Under the pieces are notes generated by a model. It searched no databases. It had not been told where the DNA came from and saw only the letters and a program-made list of their open reading frames with translations. Positions 28,278 through 37,325 of a stretch of DNA of 64,000 nt are shown in pieces (position 1 is the stretch's first letter; the number at the start of each line of letters is the position of its first letter). A program made the translations under genes and the position numbers. Source of the stretch: Flavobacteriales bacterium (GTDB lineage Bacteria; Bacteroidota; Bacteroidia; Flavobacteriales_F; PHOS-HE28); NCBI GenBank assembly GCA_016717305.1, contig JADKFY010000025.1:1-64000 (forward strand). The letters run 5' to 3'.

Positions 28278-29176
28278 TGAACCTACAAGCAAAGTTCCGA
28301 GCATTCAAGCTTAATACGCCGGGGTCACTGTGCTCGGTATACAAGGATGGCAACTATACACTTATCGAAGCCCGAATTCCAGTTGGAGGTATCAACGCCC
28401 TCATTGAGGATCTCAAGGTTCATGGCAAGGAGAAGTTGGATGTTCTGCACATCACGAGCTGGGATGTGGACCATTGCGATCGGTCGAGCTTGGCCAGATC
28501 TTGAACAACCTAAGGCCCGCCTAATTGAAATTCCCGGATATATTCTGACTCCGATGAAGGCAAGGCTTGTCGTAATATACTGCTGAAGTATGACGACATT
28601 CATCAACGGAAAGTGCATAACACAATTGAGATCACGCCTGGATATTTGGCAACATTATCGCACGCAACATCATGGGGTTCCGGAAATGTGTTCTTTCCAA
28701 CTAACCCAAATGCAACAACGAAGAATGATCGGAGCCTGATCAAACTATTTCGGTCCGCCTCTTTCTCCGTCCTGAGTTTGGGCGATTCCGAGTCTGCAGA
28801 GATCGGTCGGCAACTAATGCGTTCCGAGATATTCCAGAAAGAAGTCGATGTCCTGATCCTCCCCCACCACGGGGCCGACAATGGCTTCATCACGGACGAA
28901 TTTCTGAAGACCATCAAACCACTAGTTGCGGTTGCCACATCCAACCGTGGTAACGAGTACGACCATCCCCGACCAGAGATCCGAGCGTTGCTGGCTAGTA
29001 ACGGAATACCCTTGATGACGAGCAAAGACGGTGACGACTATGTGTACCACGAGGTCAACGGACTTGAAAGTCAGTATCTCGATACTGGTGCAGACTCATC
29101 AATTCGGAAGAAGGGCTCCTTCATACCGAAGAAGATCAAGAAACGGAACATGGAACTAGCAGGGCTTACTCAATGA
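28277..29176 (+). CDS. MBL-fold (ComEC-like) metallohydrolase, frameshifted
   Basis: The N-terminal part contains HITSWDVDHCD (about residues 58-68), the H-x-x-S-x-D-x-D-H metal-binding motif of metallo-beta-lactamase folds. The C-terminal part has LSLGDSES and ILPHHGADNGF, the distal metal ligands typical of ComEC/Rec2-type hydrolases. Between about 28475 and 28610 the frame shifts at least twice (fragments ELGQILNNLRPA and DSDEGKACRNILLKYDD lie in other frames). Joined, it is about 300 residues. A nuclease or phosphodiesterase activity is likely from the family but the substrate is unknown. Its end overlaps hsdR by ATGA. Confidence 0.78.
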
Positions 29177-32100
29177 TCACCCCCTCCTTCCTCGAAGACC
29201 ACATTAGCCAAGTACCCGCCTTACAGCTGCTGGTGAAGTTGGGCTACACCTACCTGAGCCCGGAGCAGGCCTTGGCGCAGCGCCAGGGCAAACAGGGGTC
29301 GGTGCTGCTAGAAGGTATTTTGGAAGTGCGCTTGCGGGCCATCAACAGCATCCAGCACAAGGGCCAAAACTATCCCGTTCAGCCCGCCTAACATCTACGA
29401 CGCCATCCGCGAACTCCGCGACATGCCCTTGGTGGACGGCCTGTTGAACACCAACAAGGAGGTGTACGAGCTGCTCACCTTGGGCCGCAGTTTCGAGGAG
29501 ACCATCATGGGCGATACGCGCAGCTTCCCGTTGCGCTTCATCGATTGGAGCAACCCGGCCAACAACCATTTCCATGTTACCGAGGAGTTCCCCGTGGAAC
29601 GCAAGGGCAGCACCAAGACCCGCCGCCCTGACCTGGTGCTCTTCGTGAACGGCATTCCGCTGGTGGTGATCGAATGCAAACGCCCGGATCTGCACAGCAC
29701 GGAGTATGGCTCGCCTGTGCAACAGGCCATCAGCCAGCACTTGCGCAACCAGCAGCAAGATGAAGTGCCCGCGCTCTTCATACACGCCCAACTGCTGTTG
29801 GCCTTGGCGCAGAATGATGCCATGTATGCCACAGTGGGCACACCCCCGTCCTTTTGGAGCCAATGGAAAGAGGAAGGTGATGAGGCCGAGTTGCGGGCGC
29901 TGAAGAACTCGCCACTAACGATCGCACAACGCGATGCGCTCTTTGCCGACCGTTTCCGATATGTGCGGGCCTTCTTCGAGCAGCAGGAACAACAGCCCAT
30001 GCAGGTGAACGAGCAGGACCAATTGCTCTACCGCTTGTGCCGTCCGGAGCGCTTGTTGGAACTGGTGCAACGCTATGTCCTCTTCGACGCTGGCGAGAAG
30101 AAGGTGGCGCGCTACCAGCAATACTTCACAGTGAAGAGCACGGTTGAACGAGTAAGTCATTTGCAAGAAGGTCGGCGACCCGGCGGTGTGATCTGGCATA
30201 CGCAAGGCAGCGGCAAGAGCTTAACGATGGTGCTGCTGGCCAAGGCCATCGCCATGGAGCCTAGCATTCGCAACCAACGCGTTGTGCTCGTCACGGACCG
30301 GATCGATCTGGACGATCAACTGTACAGAACATTCAAGAACTGCGACGCCGAGGTGGTGCAGGCACGCAGCGGTAAACACTTGGCGGAACTGCTGCGTGAA
30401 CCCAAGGCGCGCATCATCACCACCCTTATGCAGAAGTTCGAGGCCGTGAGCAAACGCGGCCAAGTAGTTGATGAGAGCGCGGAGATCTTCGTGCTGGTGG
30501 ATGAGAGCCATCGAAGCCAGTACGGTGCCGGGAACGTGCGCATGTTGAAGGTGCTGCCGAACGCCTGCTTTCTGGGGTTCACGGGCACACCGCTCTTGGG
30601 CAAGGAGAAGAACACCGCACGGAAATTCGGTGGCATCATCCGCCCGGCATACACCATAGGACAAGCAGTGGAGGATGGTGCCGTGGTGCCCTTGCTCTAC
30701 GAAGGTCGCCATGTGGTGCAAGAGGTGGACAATAAGACCATGGACACCTTCTTTGACATGGTGAGCGAGCCCTTGACCACCTACCAACTCGCTGACCTGA
30801 AGAAGAAGTTCAGCCGTGCCGACCAACTGAACGAAGCCGAGCAGAAGATCCTGCGCACCGCTTGGGATGTGAGCAAACACTGGCAGGCCAACTGGAAGGG
30901 CAGTGGCTTCAAAGCGCAGCTGACCGCACCGAGCAAAGTGGCCGCGCTGAAATACAAGCAGTATCTCGATGAGATCGGCATCGTGACCAGTGCGGTGGTG
31001 ATGAGCCCACCGGACACGCGCGAAGGGGCACGATAGCGCCTACCAAGAGACCAACAACCAAGTGCAGCAGTTCTGGAAAGGCATGATGGCCCAGTACGGC
31101 AACGAGTCCAACTACCAGAAGAGCATCATCCAGCGGTTCAAAGCGGAAGGCGATCCGGAATTGCTGATCGTGGTGGACAAGTTGCTCACCGGTTTCGATG
31201 CACCGCGAAACACGGTGCTTTACCTCTGTCGCAGCCTTACCGCACACACCTTACTACAAGCGATCGCACGCGTTAACCGTTTGTTCGAGGGGAAGGACTT
31301 CGGCTACATCATCGACTACTATGGCGTGCTGGGCGAATTGGACCAAGCCCTTACGGCGTACAACGAGTTGAGCGGTTTCGATGAGGAGGACCTCGAAGGC
31401 ACCATCACACATGTAAAGGAGGAGGTGGAGAAACTGGCCGAGCGTCATTCACAACTGTGGGACCTCTTCAAGGAACTGCCGAACAAGCAGGACCCCGAAG
31501 CCTTCCAACAGCACTTGGCCCCGAAGGACATCCGGGACAAGTTCTACGACCGCCTGTCGCTCTTCGCCCGCACGTTGAAAATGGCGTTGAGCACCTTGGA
31601 TTTCGTGAAGAACACCTCCGAGGAAAAGATGGATCGCTACCGCCGCGATGCAGCCTTCTTCCTGCGTTTACGCGTGGCCGTGAAACAACGCTACAGCGAT
31701 GCGATCGACTACCGACAGTATGAGGCGCAGGTACAGAAGCTGATCGACACGCACATCAAGAGCAACGAAGTGCTGCAACTCACCGAGCAAGTGAACATCT
31801 TCGACAAGGCAGCCTTCAACAAGGAAGTGGAAAAGGTGGAAGGTGCAGCCAGCCGTGCGGACATCATTGCCAGCCGCACCGCGAAGACCATCAGTGAGCG
31901 CATGGAGGAGGATCCGGTGCTTTACAAGAAGTTCAGCAAGCTATTGGAGGAGACCATCCAAGCATACCACCAGAAGCGCATCGACGATCTGGAATACCTG
32001 AAGCGGACCACAGGCATCATGGAACAGGTGCGCGACGGCAGCGAGGGCGACGAGCCTGAAACGGTGAAGGACCGTGATGTGGCAAGGGCGTTCTACCGCG

Positions 32101-32360
32101 TGGTTGAAGAGACCTTGAAGGCCGTGGACCTTCCCATCGAAAAGGACCGTGCAGCAGCCATCGCATTGCGCCTGGACGATATCGTTCGAGCACACCGTAT
32201 CGTGGATTGGATCCGCAACGACGATGTGAAGAAGCGCATGGAGCAGGCCATGGAGGACCACTTATTGGACCTCCGCAACGAGGGACTGGACATGGGCTTC
32301 GATGCCATCGATGAGATCTTAAAGGGCGTAATGCGGATCGCTGAGAACCGCTACGCGTGA
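29173..32360 (+). CDS. hsdR: Type I restriction endonuclease HsdR (two frameshifts)
   Basis: The motor and nuclease subunit that translocates and cuts unmodified DNA. In order: an N-terminal D-ExK nuclease domain (RRPDLVLFVNGIPLVVIECK near 29623), Walker A HTQGSGKS (near 30200), the DEAD-box-like VDESHRS (near 30500), GFTGTPL (near 30580) and a second RecA domain, then long C-terminal helices. Frames break near 29380 (after INSIQHKGQNYP) and near 31030 (after PDTREG). Joined, it is about 1060 residues, normal for HsdR. Both breaks sit in otherwise well-conserved sequence, suggesting errors rather than decay. Confidence 0.92.
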
Positions 32361-33064
32361 TGGAGGAGCGTAGCGTGCAATACGGCCGTACGACCTTGTG
32401 GTACACCTTGGTACCCACCCGTCGCGAAACATTGGGCTTTATGGTGCGCCCGAACGGGCAGGTGGAAATGCGGGCACCTTATCACGCGACGCCGGAGGAG
32501 GTGGATGCGATGGTGTTGAAGCGAGCGGCGTGGATCGTGCGGCAACAGGACTATTTCCGCTCCTTCCTGCCGATCACTCCTGCCCGCGAATACGTTAGCG
32601 GGGAAACGCACCGCTACCTTGGTAAGCAATACCGGCTAAAGGTGCATGCGACGCAAGCCTATGAGGAAGTGAAGATGAGCGGTGGTCGCATCCATATCCA
32701 CACCCACCATCCGAAAGACACTGACCACATCGCGTTGATGCTGGCATGCTGGTACCGCCCCAAGGCCATCGCTCGTTTTGAGAAAGCCGTGGACGAGGCC
32801 TTGCGGCTCTTGAAGAAGTACAAGCTATCGCGTCCGCCGGTGATCGTCCGCCGCATGAGCATGCGCTGGGGCAGTTGCACACCTAAAGGCCGGATCATGC
32901 TCAATCCGGAATTGATCAAGGCGCCGGGCCGTTGCATCGATTACGTGGTCATACACGAGCTGTGCCACTTGGTCCACCCGAACCACAGCGCGAATTACTT
33001 TGCACTGCTTGATAGAGTGATGCCGGACTGGAAACGCTGGAAGGAAAAGCTGGAATTGTCATGA
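32357..33064 (+). CDS. YgjP-like zinc metallopeptidase (M48/SprT-type)
   Basis: A 235-residue protein with the zinc-binding motif HELCH at 200-204 followed by NHSANYFALLDRVMPDWK, the hallmark of the YgjP/DUF45 family. RRMSMRWGSCTPKGRIMLN (about 170-190) is the family signature before it. These small metallopeptidases are repeatedly found next to hsdR in type I restriction operons, but their role is not settled. It overlaps hsdR and the following gene by ATGA at each end, so it is translated with them. Confidence 0.9.
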   Translation: MMEERSVQYGRTTLWYTLVPTRRETLGFMVRPNGQVEMRAPYHATPEEVDAMVLKRAAWIVRQQDYFRSFLPITPAREYVSGETHRYLGKQYRLKVHATQAYEEVKMSGGRIHIHTHHPKDTDHIALMLACWYRPKAIARFEKAVDEALRLLKKYKLSRPPVIVRRMSMRWGSCTPKGRIMLNPELIKAPGRCIDYVVIHELCHLVHPNHSANYFALLDRVMPDWKRWKEKLELS

Positions 33065-35091
33065 GCGAGGAACCGAGTGATCATGTTCAAGCCGAGCATG
33101 ACCGACATGCGAGCGAAATTTCGCTGGATGAGTTGGACCTGCTTTTCGGGCTCTCGGTGCGGGCTAAGAATATTTGCCATGTGAACGGGTTGGATACGCT
33201 GGCCGACATAGCCGCGTATAATACACGATTTGGCGGTTTCAAGGGTCTAAATAGTTGTGGTCGCTTGACCGACCTTGAACTTAGAGATGTAATACTGCTT
33301 GCTGAAATGCGTATAGGGCTATTACGTGAGCCAAAAGCAGAGGCACATCTACAGCGTACTAGTGCCTTGGTCATGACAGACCGTGATCGCATGCTCGCGG
33401 ATATCCGACGCGAGTTTCCCAGGCTCAGTGTTAGGTTGCGAAATGTGCTTGACAATTTTCTTGAGGACACACTGCCGGAATCGATCCTGGACAAAGTCCT
33501 CTTATCGGGATTGGACATTCGTAAGGTCCGCAATGCAGGTGTGAAGTCTGTCGAGGAATTCAAAGAATTCAAGCGGTTGATCATCGGTGGTGGCCCAACT
33601 CCTCATTCACCATCTCCGATCGGTCCACCTGCAGCACAAGTCTTTAATGTCCTTCGGCACCATTTCGATCAGGATGAGGCCCAGCTGATCATAGTACAGG
33701 ACATTTTGGATGATGCAGCCGCAGTGCGCATCCTGCGTTTATTTCGGGCGATGGTCGGTGTATGGGGTCAACGAAAAGGAGCCCGATTGAACTCCGTTAT
33801 AGCGTATACCCAGTACACCCCGGAGCGCGGTAAGCTGAAGCAGTTAGCGGGCCAAATGGAACTTACCCGTGAAAGGGTCCGGCAGCTGATAAGCGAATGG
33901 GAGGATGAATTCGATGCGCGGTTCGCGTTCACGGATGAACTTCCTCGGCCTTTCAACTTGGCCCCCGTTGAATTGGCCGGTCCTGCTTTTATTGTGACAC
34001 CGAGCGTGACTGCCTTGATCAATGCGGATCTCGAGGTGGAATGGTCGCAGTGGTTCATCGCCAAGGTACTTGGTGTGATCTCCGATAAACAATACGTCCA
34101 TATTTCCTGGACGAAAATGGGCGTGCCGGGACCCACTGCTCGTGACCTGGATGCGACCACGCCAGTACTCCTTCGTGCTGATAGCGCAGATAGCCTCACT
34201 TCCATGCTGGCGCACTTTAATGATCTGCTGTCCATGGACAGAACAAATGACTCGGTGCATGAGTTGAGCGAGCTCTCGGGTGGCACTGCGCTGGACGTGG
34301 AATTATCTGAAGCAATGGGCCCGCTGATGGGATGTTTAGCAGAGGATGTCCGTTTCGATGAAGGGCGATTCTACCTGAGAGCGAGCAAACAGAAAACCCG
34401 AGAGCAGGTCGTCGCTGGAGAGCTAGAGGAGCTGAATGCACCAACCCATGTTCTAACACTGGTAGAACGACTTCGTGTATTTGATCCCGAGCGCGATTGG
34501 AACGAAGAAGCTGTGCGTGCTGTAGTTGTTAAGGCACCCACACGGTTCATTTCATTCGGTCGCACAAGCACCTACGGTCTTCGCACATGGGAAAAGGAGC
34601 GTAAAGAGATCAAAGGCGGGACCATCCGTTCCATAGTGGAAGACCTCTTGGAGAAGTCGGACGTGCCGTTACATATCAACCATTTAACGAATGCCGTGCG
34701 GCAGTATAGGCCAACCACCAACGCGAGCAGCATTAGAACGAATCTCCATCTAGTAGAGGGAGGAACATTCACATTCATCCGCGGTGGCTTTATCGGCTTG
34801 TCTTCCAAGACTTACTTGAACACGCCGGATGCCACCAACACAGTGCCTGGGTCATTTTTCCGCAACTCGGTGATGCGCAAATTCATCGGGCGCACATTGG
34901 TTAGCTTCAAAGAACACCTGAGATCCAATTGCTCTTCAGATATGGACGAGATCGATCGCGCGGTGCGTGCCGTCGTTGTTGATGGACGCATTGTTTTGGA
35001 TAAGAATGGAGTGATCACGGGGGTACTGAGGGTTGGCTCAACCCAAGCCAATAGCGATCTTGCTCGTGGCGAGTTGCCGTTGGATTGGTGA
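33061..35091 (+). CDS. Large DNA-binding protein with alpha-CTD-like, sigma-4-like and HARE-like domains
   Basis: A 676-residue intact protein. Residues about 25-80 resemble the helix-hairpin-helix C-terminal domain of RNA polymerase alpha (LFGLSVRAKNICHVNGLDTL ... LNSCGRLTDLEL), and about 110-180 contain a second such unit (KVRNAGVKSVEEFKEF). Residues about 260-285 match sigma-70 region 4 (MELTRERVRQLISEW). Residues about 519-580 look like a HARE-HTH winged helix (IRSIVEDLLEKSDVPLHINH ... GGFIGL). HARE-HTH domains have been linked to restriction and DNA modification systems. As the last gene of the operon it may regulate transcription or help recognise DNA. No nuclease motif was seen. Confidence 0.8.
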   Translation: MSEEPSDHVQAEHDRHASEISLDELDLLFGLSVRAKNICHVNGLDTLADIAAYNTRFGGFKGLNSCGRLTDLELRDVILLAEMRIGLLREPKAEAHLQRTSALVMTDRDRMLADIRREFPRLSVRLRNVLDNFLEDTLPESILDKVLLSGLDIRKVRNAGVKSVEEFKEFKRLIIGGGPTPHSPSPIGPPAAQVFNVLRHHFDQDEAQLIIVQDILDDAAAVRILRLFRAMVGVWGQRKGARLNSVIAYTQYTPERGKLKQLAGQMELTRERVRQLISEWEDEFDARFAFTDELPRPFNLAPVELAGPAFIVTPSVTALINADLEVEWSQWFIAKVLGVISDKQYVHISWTKMGVPGPTARDLDATTPVLLRADSADSLTSMLAHFNDLLSMDRTNDSVHELSELSGGTALDVELSEAMGPLMGCLAEDVRFDEGRFYLRASKQKTREQVVAGELEELNAPTHVLTLVERLRVFDPERDWNEEAVRAVVVKAPTRFISFGRTSTYGLRTWEKERKEIKGGTIRSIVEDLLEKSDVPLHINHLTNAVRQYRPTTNASSIRTNLHLVEGGTFTFIRGGFIGLSSKTYLNTPDATNTVPGSFFRNSVMRKFIGRTLVSFKEHLRSNCSSDMDEIDRAVRAVVVDGRIVLDKNGVITGVLRVGSTQANSDLARGELPLDW

Positions 35092-35236
35092 ACTATCATG
35101 TAAACCCTTTGCAGGCTTTCAAACCCGCGCAAGTTCTCCGTCTTAGAGACCCCTGCGCTTTTGGCTTACGAACGGCAGTGTCCTTTCTAAAGAACCCGTT
35201 AAGGTATGGAACTGCAATACGGTAACCTACAACCAC

Positions 35237-35500
35237 CTACTCCTCAATGAGCGAAGGATATTCCCGGTAGGGTCCTTGAACCACGCGACGTTGGGCCCGT
35301 GGCCCGTGCCTTGTCGAAGCGTGATCGGTGCTTGCACGGTGCGCCGATCATAGGGTGGCACATGACCTTCGATCAAGTTCCTGCTTATCCCAAGCCGTTC
35401 CGTCACCGCATCCCAGTTCACTGCATCCCACCAATTCTGGATATACGCGTCGCGCTTGTTCTGGTGCTTCAGGGTACCTCGAAGCACCTCCCTCCCCTGA
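35237..35500 (-). pseudogene. Remnant of a VOC/glyoxalase-family gene
   Basis: On the minus strand the segment GPNVAWFKDPTGNIL is the characteristic C-terminal strand of VOC-superfamily proteins. A change of frame after it gives SLIEE and a stop at 35237-35239, the usual ending. Upstream the sequence (DRRTVQAPITLRQG and before) no longer matches the fold clearly, and an operator for the opposite gene begins at 35497. It looks like a truncated, frame-damaged copy. Confidence 0.4.
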
Positions 35501-35540
35501 CGATCGTCAGTTCCCCAACCCAGCCCCACCAATAGGTTTG
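35497..35540 (+). promoter_or_regulatory. CTGAC-N4-GTCAG operator and -7 element for the kinase operon
   Basis: CTGACGATCGTCAG (35497-35510) is a perfect 14-bp palindrome. TAGGTTTG (35533-35540) is a perfect TAnnTTTG, and the distance from palindrome centre to its first base is 29.5 bp. This places the site near -41, the class II Crp/Fnr activator position. The first gene starts at 35566. Confidence 0.75.
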
Positions 35541-35565
35541 TCCATTCGCAGTCGCACGGACCGCC

Positions 35566-36081
35566 ATGACCCCTACCCCTATCCCGACCGTCCATAAATT
35601 GGTCCAAGAACTCCTGCGCGATCGCGATGGTGCATCGTTCGGCACCATCCTGCAGCGGTATGAGAAGCCCAGCCGTGATCTGGAGCCGTATTGCAATTGG
35701 AACGAGCGCCATTACACCCGGACGTGCATCTACCGCAATGATCAGTTCGAATTGCTCGTGGTCTGTTTTGAGATCGGGCAATGTACCAGCATCCATGACT
35801 ACGACAGCCAAACCGCGTTCATCAAACCTGTTCTGGGTGAGGTGGTCGAGGAACGGTTCATCCAACTGCCGAATGGAAGCCTCGATCGAACGGCTGAACT
35901 ACACCGACCTGCGGGACAGATGGTCCAGTTCACGGCCAATGACCCCATACACCGTTTTATCAATTATGGTCCGGGGCGGGCGATCACGTTGAACCTCTAC
36001 ACCAAGCCCATGAGCCGGTGGCGGATCTACGATGAGCGCACCGGACATTCGTACTTCGCACCTGTCGGACCGGTTACATGA
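35566..36081 (+). CDS. Cysteine-dioxygenase-like cupin with an altered metal site
   Basis: A 171-residue protein of the cysteine dioxygenase type I family (RTCIYRNDQFELLVVCFEIG; later PIHRFINYGPGRAITLNLYT). The family normally binds iron with H-x-H in the first motif; here it reads IHDYDS (His77, Tyr79), so the second His is replaced, while the later His in IHRF is kept. Catalysis may therefore differ or be lost. It overlaps the histidine kinase gene by ATGA (36078-36081) and is preceded by the CTGAC operator. A sensing or sulfur-related role in the low-oxygen regulon is only a guess. Confidence 0.8.
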   Translation: MTPTPIPTVHKLVQELLRDRDGASFGTILQRYEKPSRDLEPYCNWNERHYTRTCIYRNDQFELLVVCFEIGQCTSIHDYDSQTAFIKPVLGEVVEERFIQLPNGSLDRTAELHRPAGQMVQFTANDPIHRFINYGPGRAITLNLYTKPMSRWRIYDERTGHSYFAPVGPVT

Positions 36082-37325
36082 TCCCCGTTGCAGGTAACTT
36101 GGCGCGCATGGCACCAGATCAAAGTGGTTTCGGCAGCACGGACCTCTCCCGTATTTTCCAAATGCTTTTCACCGCCGCGGCGGAAGGCTTGGTGGTGGTG
36201 GATACAACAGGGAGCATACTCCTGTGCAACCCGCGTTTGATGGAGATGTTCGGCTACGAGGACCATGAATTGACCGGCCGGTCCGTTGACCAATTACTGC
36301 CTGAGGCTATGCGGCATCGGCATGCACAGCACCGTTCCGACTACGCGCACGAACCCGTTCAACGGAGCATGGGCATTGGTATGGACCTGTGGGCTTCGCG
36401 CAAGGATGGGAGCACATTCCCGGTGGAGATCAGCTTGAACCACTTCAAGGTGGAAGGAAAATTGTACGTGATGGGCCTGGTGACGGACATCACACTGCGG
36501 CAAAAAGCGGAGAAAGACCTGCAACGGATCAACGAGGAACTTGAACAGCGTGTGGAACAACGTACTGCAGAGTTGCTCGCCGCCGAACAGAGCGTTCGTG
36601 CCGCCTTGATCAAGGAACGCGAGCTGCATGCATTGAAAGGCCGTTTCGTGGCCATGGCAAGCCATGAATTCCGCACTCCTCTAAGCACGATCATGAGCAG
36701 TGTTGACCTGATCGGCCGTTACACCGAAGGCGATGAAAAGGTGGAGAAACACGTGGTACGCATACGGACCAAGGTGCGCGAACTGACCGCCATGTTGAAC
36801 GAGTTCCTGTCCCTGGAACGGATCGATCAGGGGGCGGTACAGATCAAGCCGTGCGAATTCGATATCGTGGACCATTGCATTGAACAGATCGAAGAATTGC
36901 GCGGGCTGGCCAAGGCCGGCCAATCCATCGAATACGGCCATTCGGGTGATGAGCGCTTGGTCTCCACGGATCGCGCCATGCTCGGCAACGTGATCACCAA
37001 CTTGGTCACCAATGCCGTGAAATATTCACCCGAGCAGCGGGCCATCAGTTTGCGAACACAGATCAATGCGCAGAACTTGGAGATCACGGTTGAAGATCAC
37101 GGCATGGGCATTCCGGCGGAAGACCAGCAACATTTGTTTGAACGCTTCTTCCGGGGCGGGAATGTCATGACCGTTCAGGGAACTGGACTGGGGTTGAACC
37201 TAGTGAAACGCTACCTTGAACTGCTCGGCGGAACTATTTCCTTCACCAGCGAACCCGGCCATACGGTCTTTGTTGCAACCCTTCCAAAACACACCACGAT
37301 CACGACCGAACCATGGAACGATTGA
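36078..37325 (+). CDS. PAS-domain sensor histidine kinase
   Basis: A 415-residue cytoplasmic kinase without membrane segments. PAS with PAC (about 25-150) is followed by a coiled coil (about 150-185), the HisKA domain with phospho-acceptor His196 in ASHEFRTPLS, and the HATPase domain (about 300-405) with NLVTNAVKYS, DHGMGIP and GTGLGLNLV. The PAS sequence LLPEAMRHRHAQH puts His82 where FixL has its haem ligand, but the FixL distal Arg position is Met, and this PAS type is common in kinases not known to bind haem. It overlaps the receiver-Crp gene by 13 bp, so the two form a two-component system. Confidence 0.92.
   Translation: MIPVAGNLARMAPDQSGFGSTDLSRIFQMLFTAAAEGLVVVDTTGSILLCNPRLMEMFGYEDHELTGRSVDQLLPEAMRHRHAQHRSDYAHEPVQRSMGIGMDLWASRKDGSTFPVEISLNHFKVEGKLYVMGLVTDITLRQKAEKDLQRINEELEQRVEQRTAELLAAEQSVRAALIKERELHALKGRFVAMASHEFRTPLSTIMSSVDLIGRYTEGDEKVEKHVVRIRTKVRELTAMLNEFLSLERIDQGAVQIKPCEFDIVDHCIEQIEELRGLAKAGQSIEYGHSGDERLVSTDRAMLGNVITNLVTNAVKYSPEQRAISLRTQINAQNLEITVEDHGMGIPAEDQQHLFERFFRGGNVMTVQGTGLGLNLVKRYLELLGGTISFTSEPGHTVFVATLPKHTTITTEPWND

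Noticed and set aside
35227..35865. A full-length minus-strand gene over the cupin start
   Set aside because: Only its last part resembles a VOC protein; the rest is the antisense of the cysteine-dioxygenase-like gene.
36078..37325. Calling the kinase a haem-binding FixL
   Set aside because: Only the position of one His matches; the distal Arg position is Met and this PAS subtype is common in kinases not known to bind haem.
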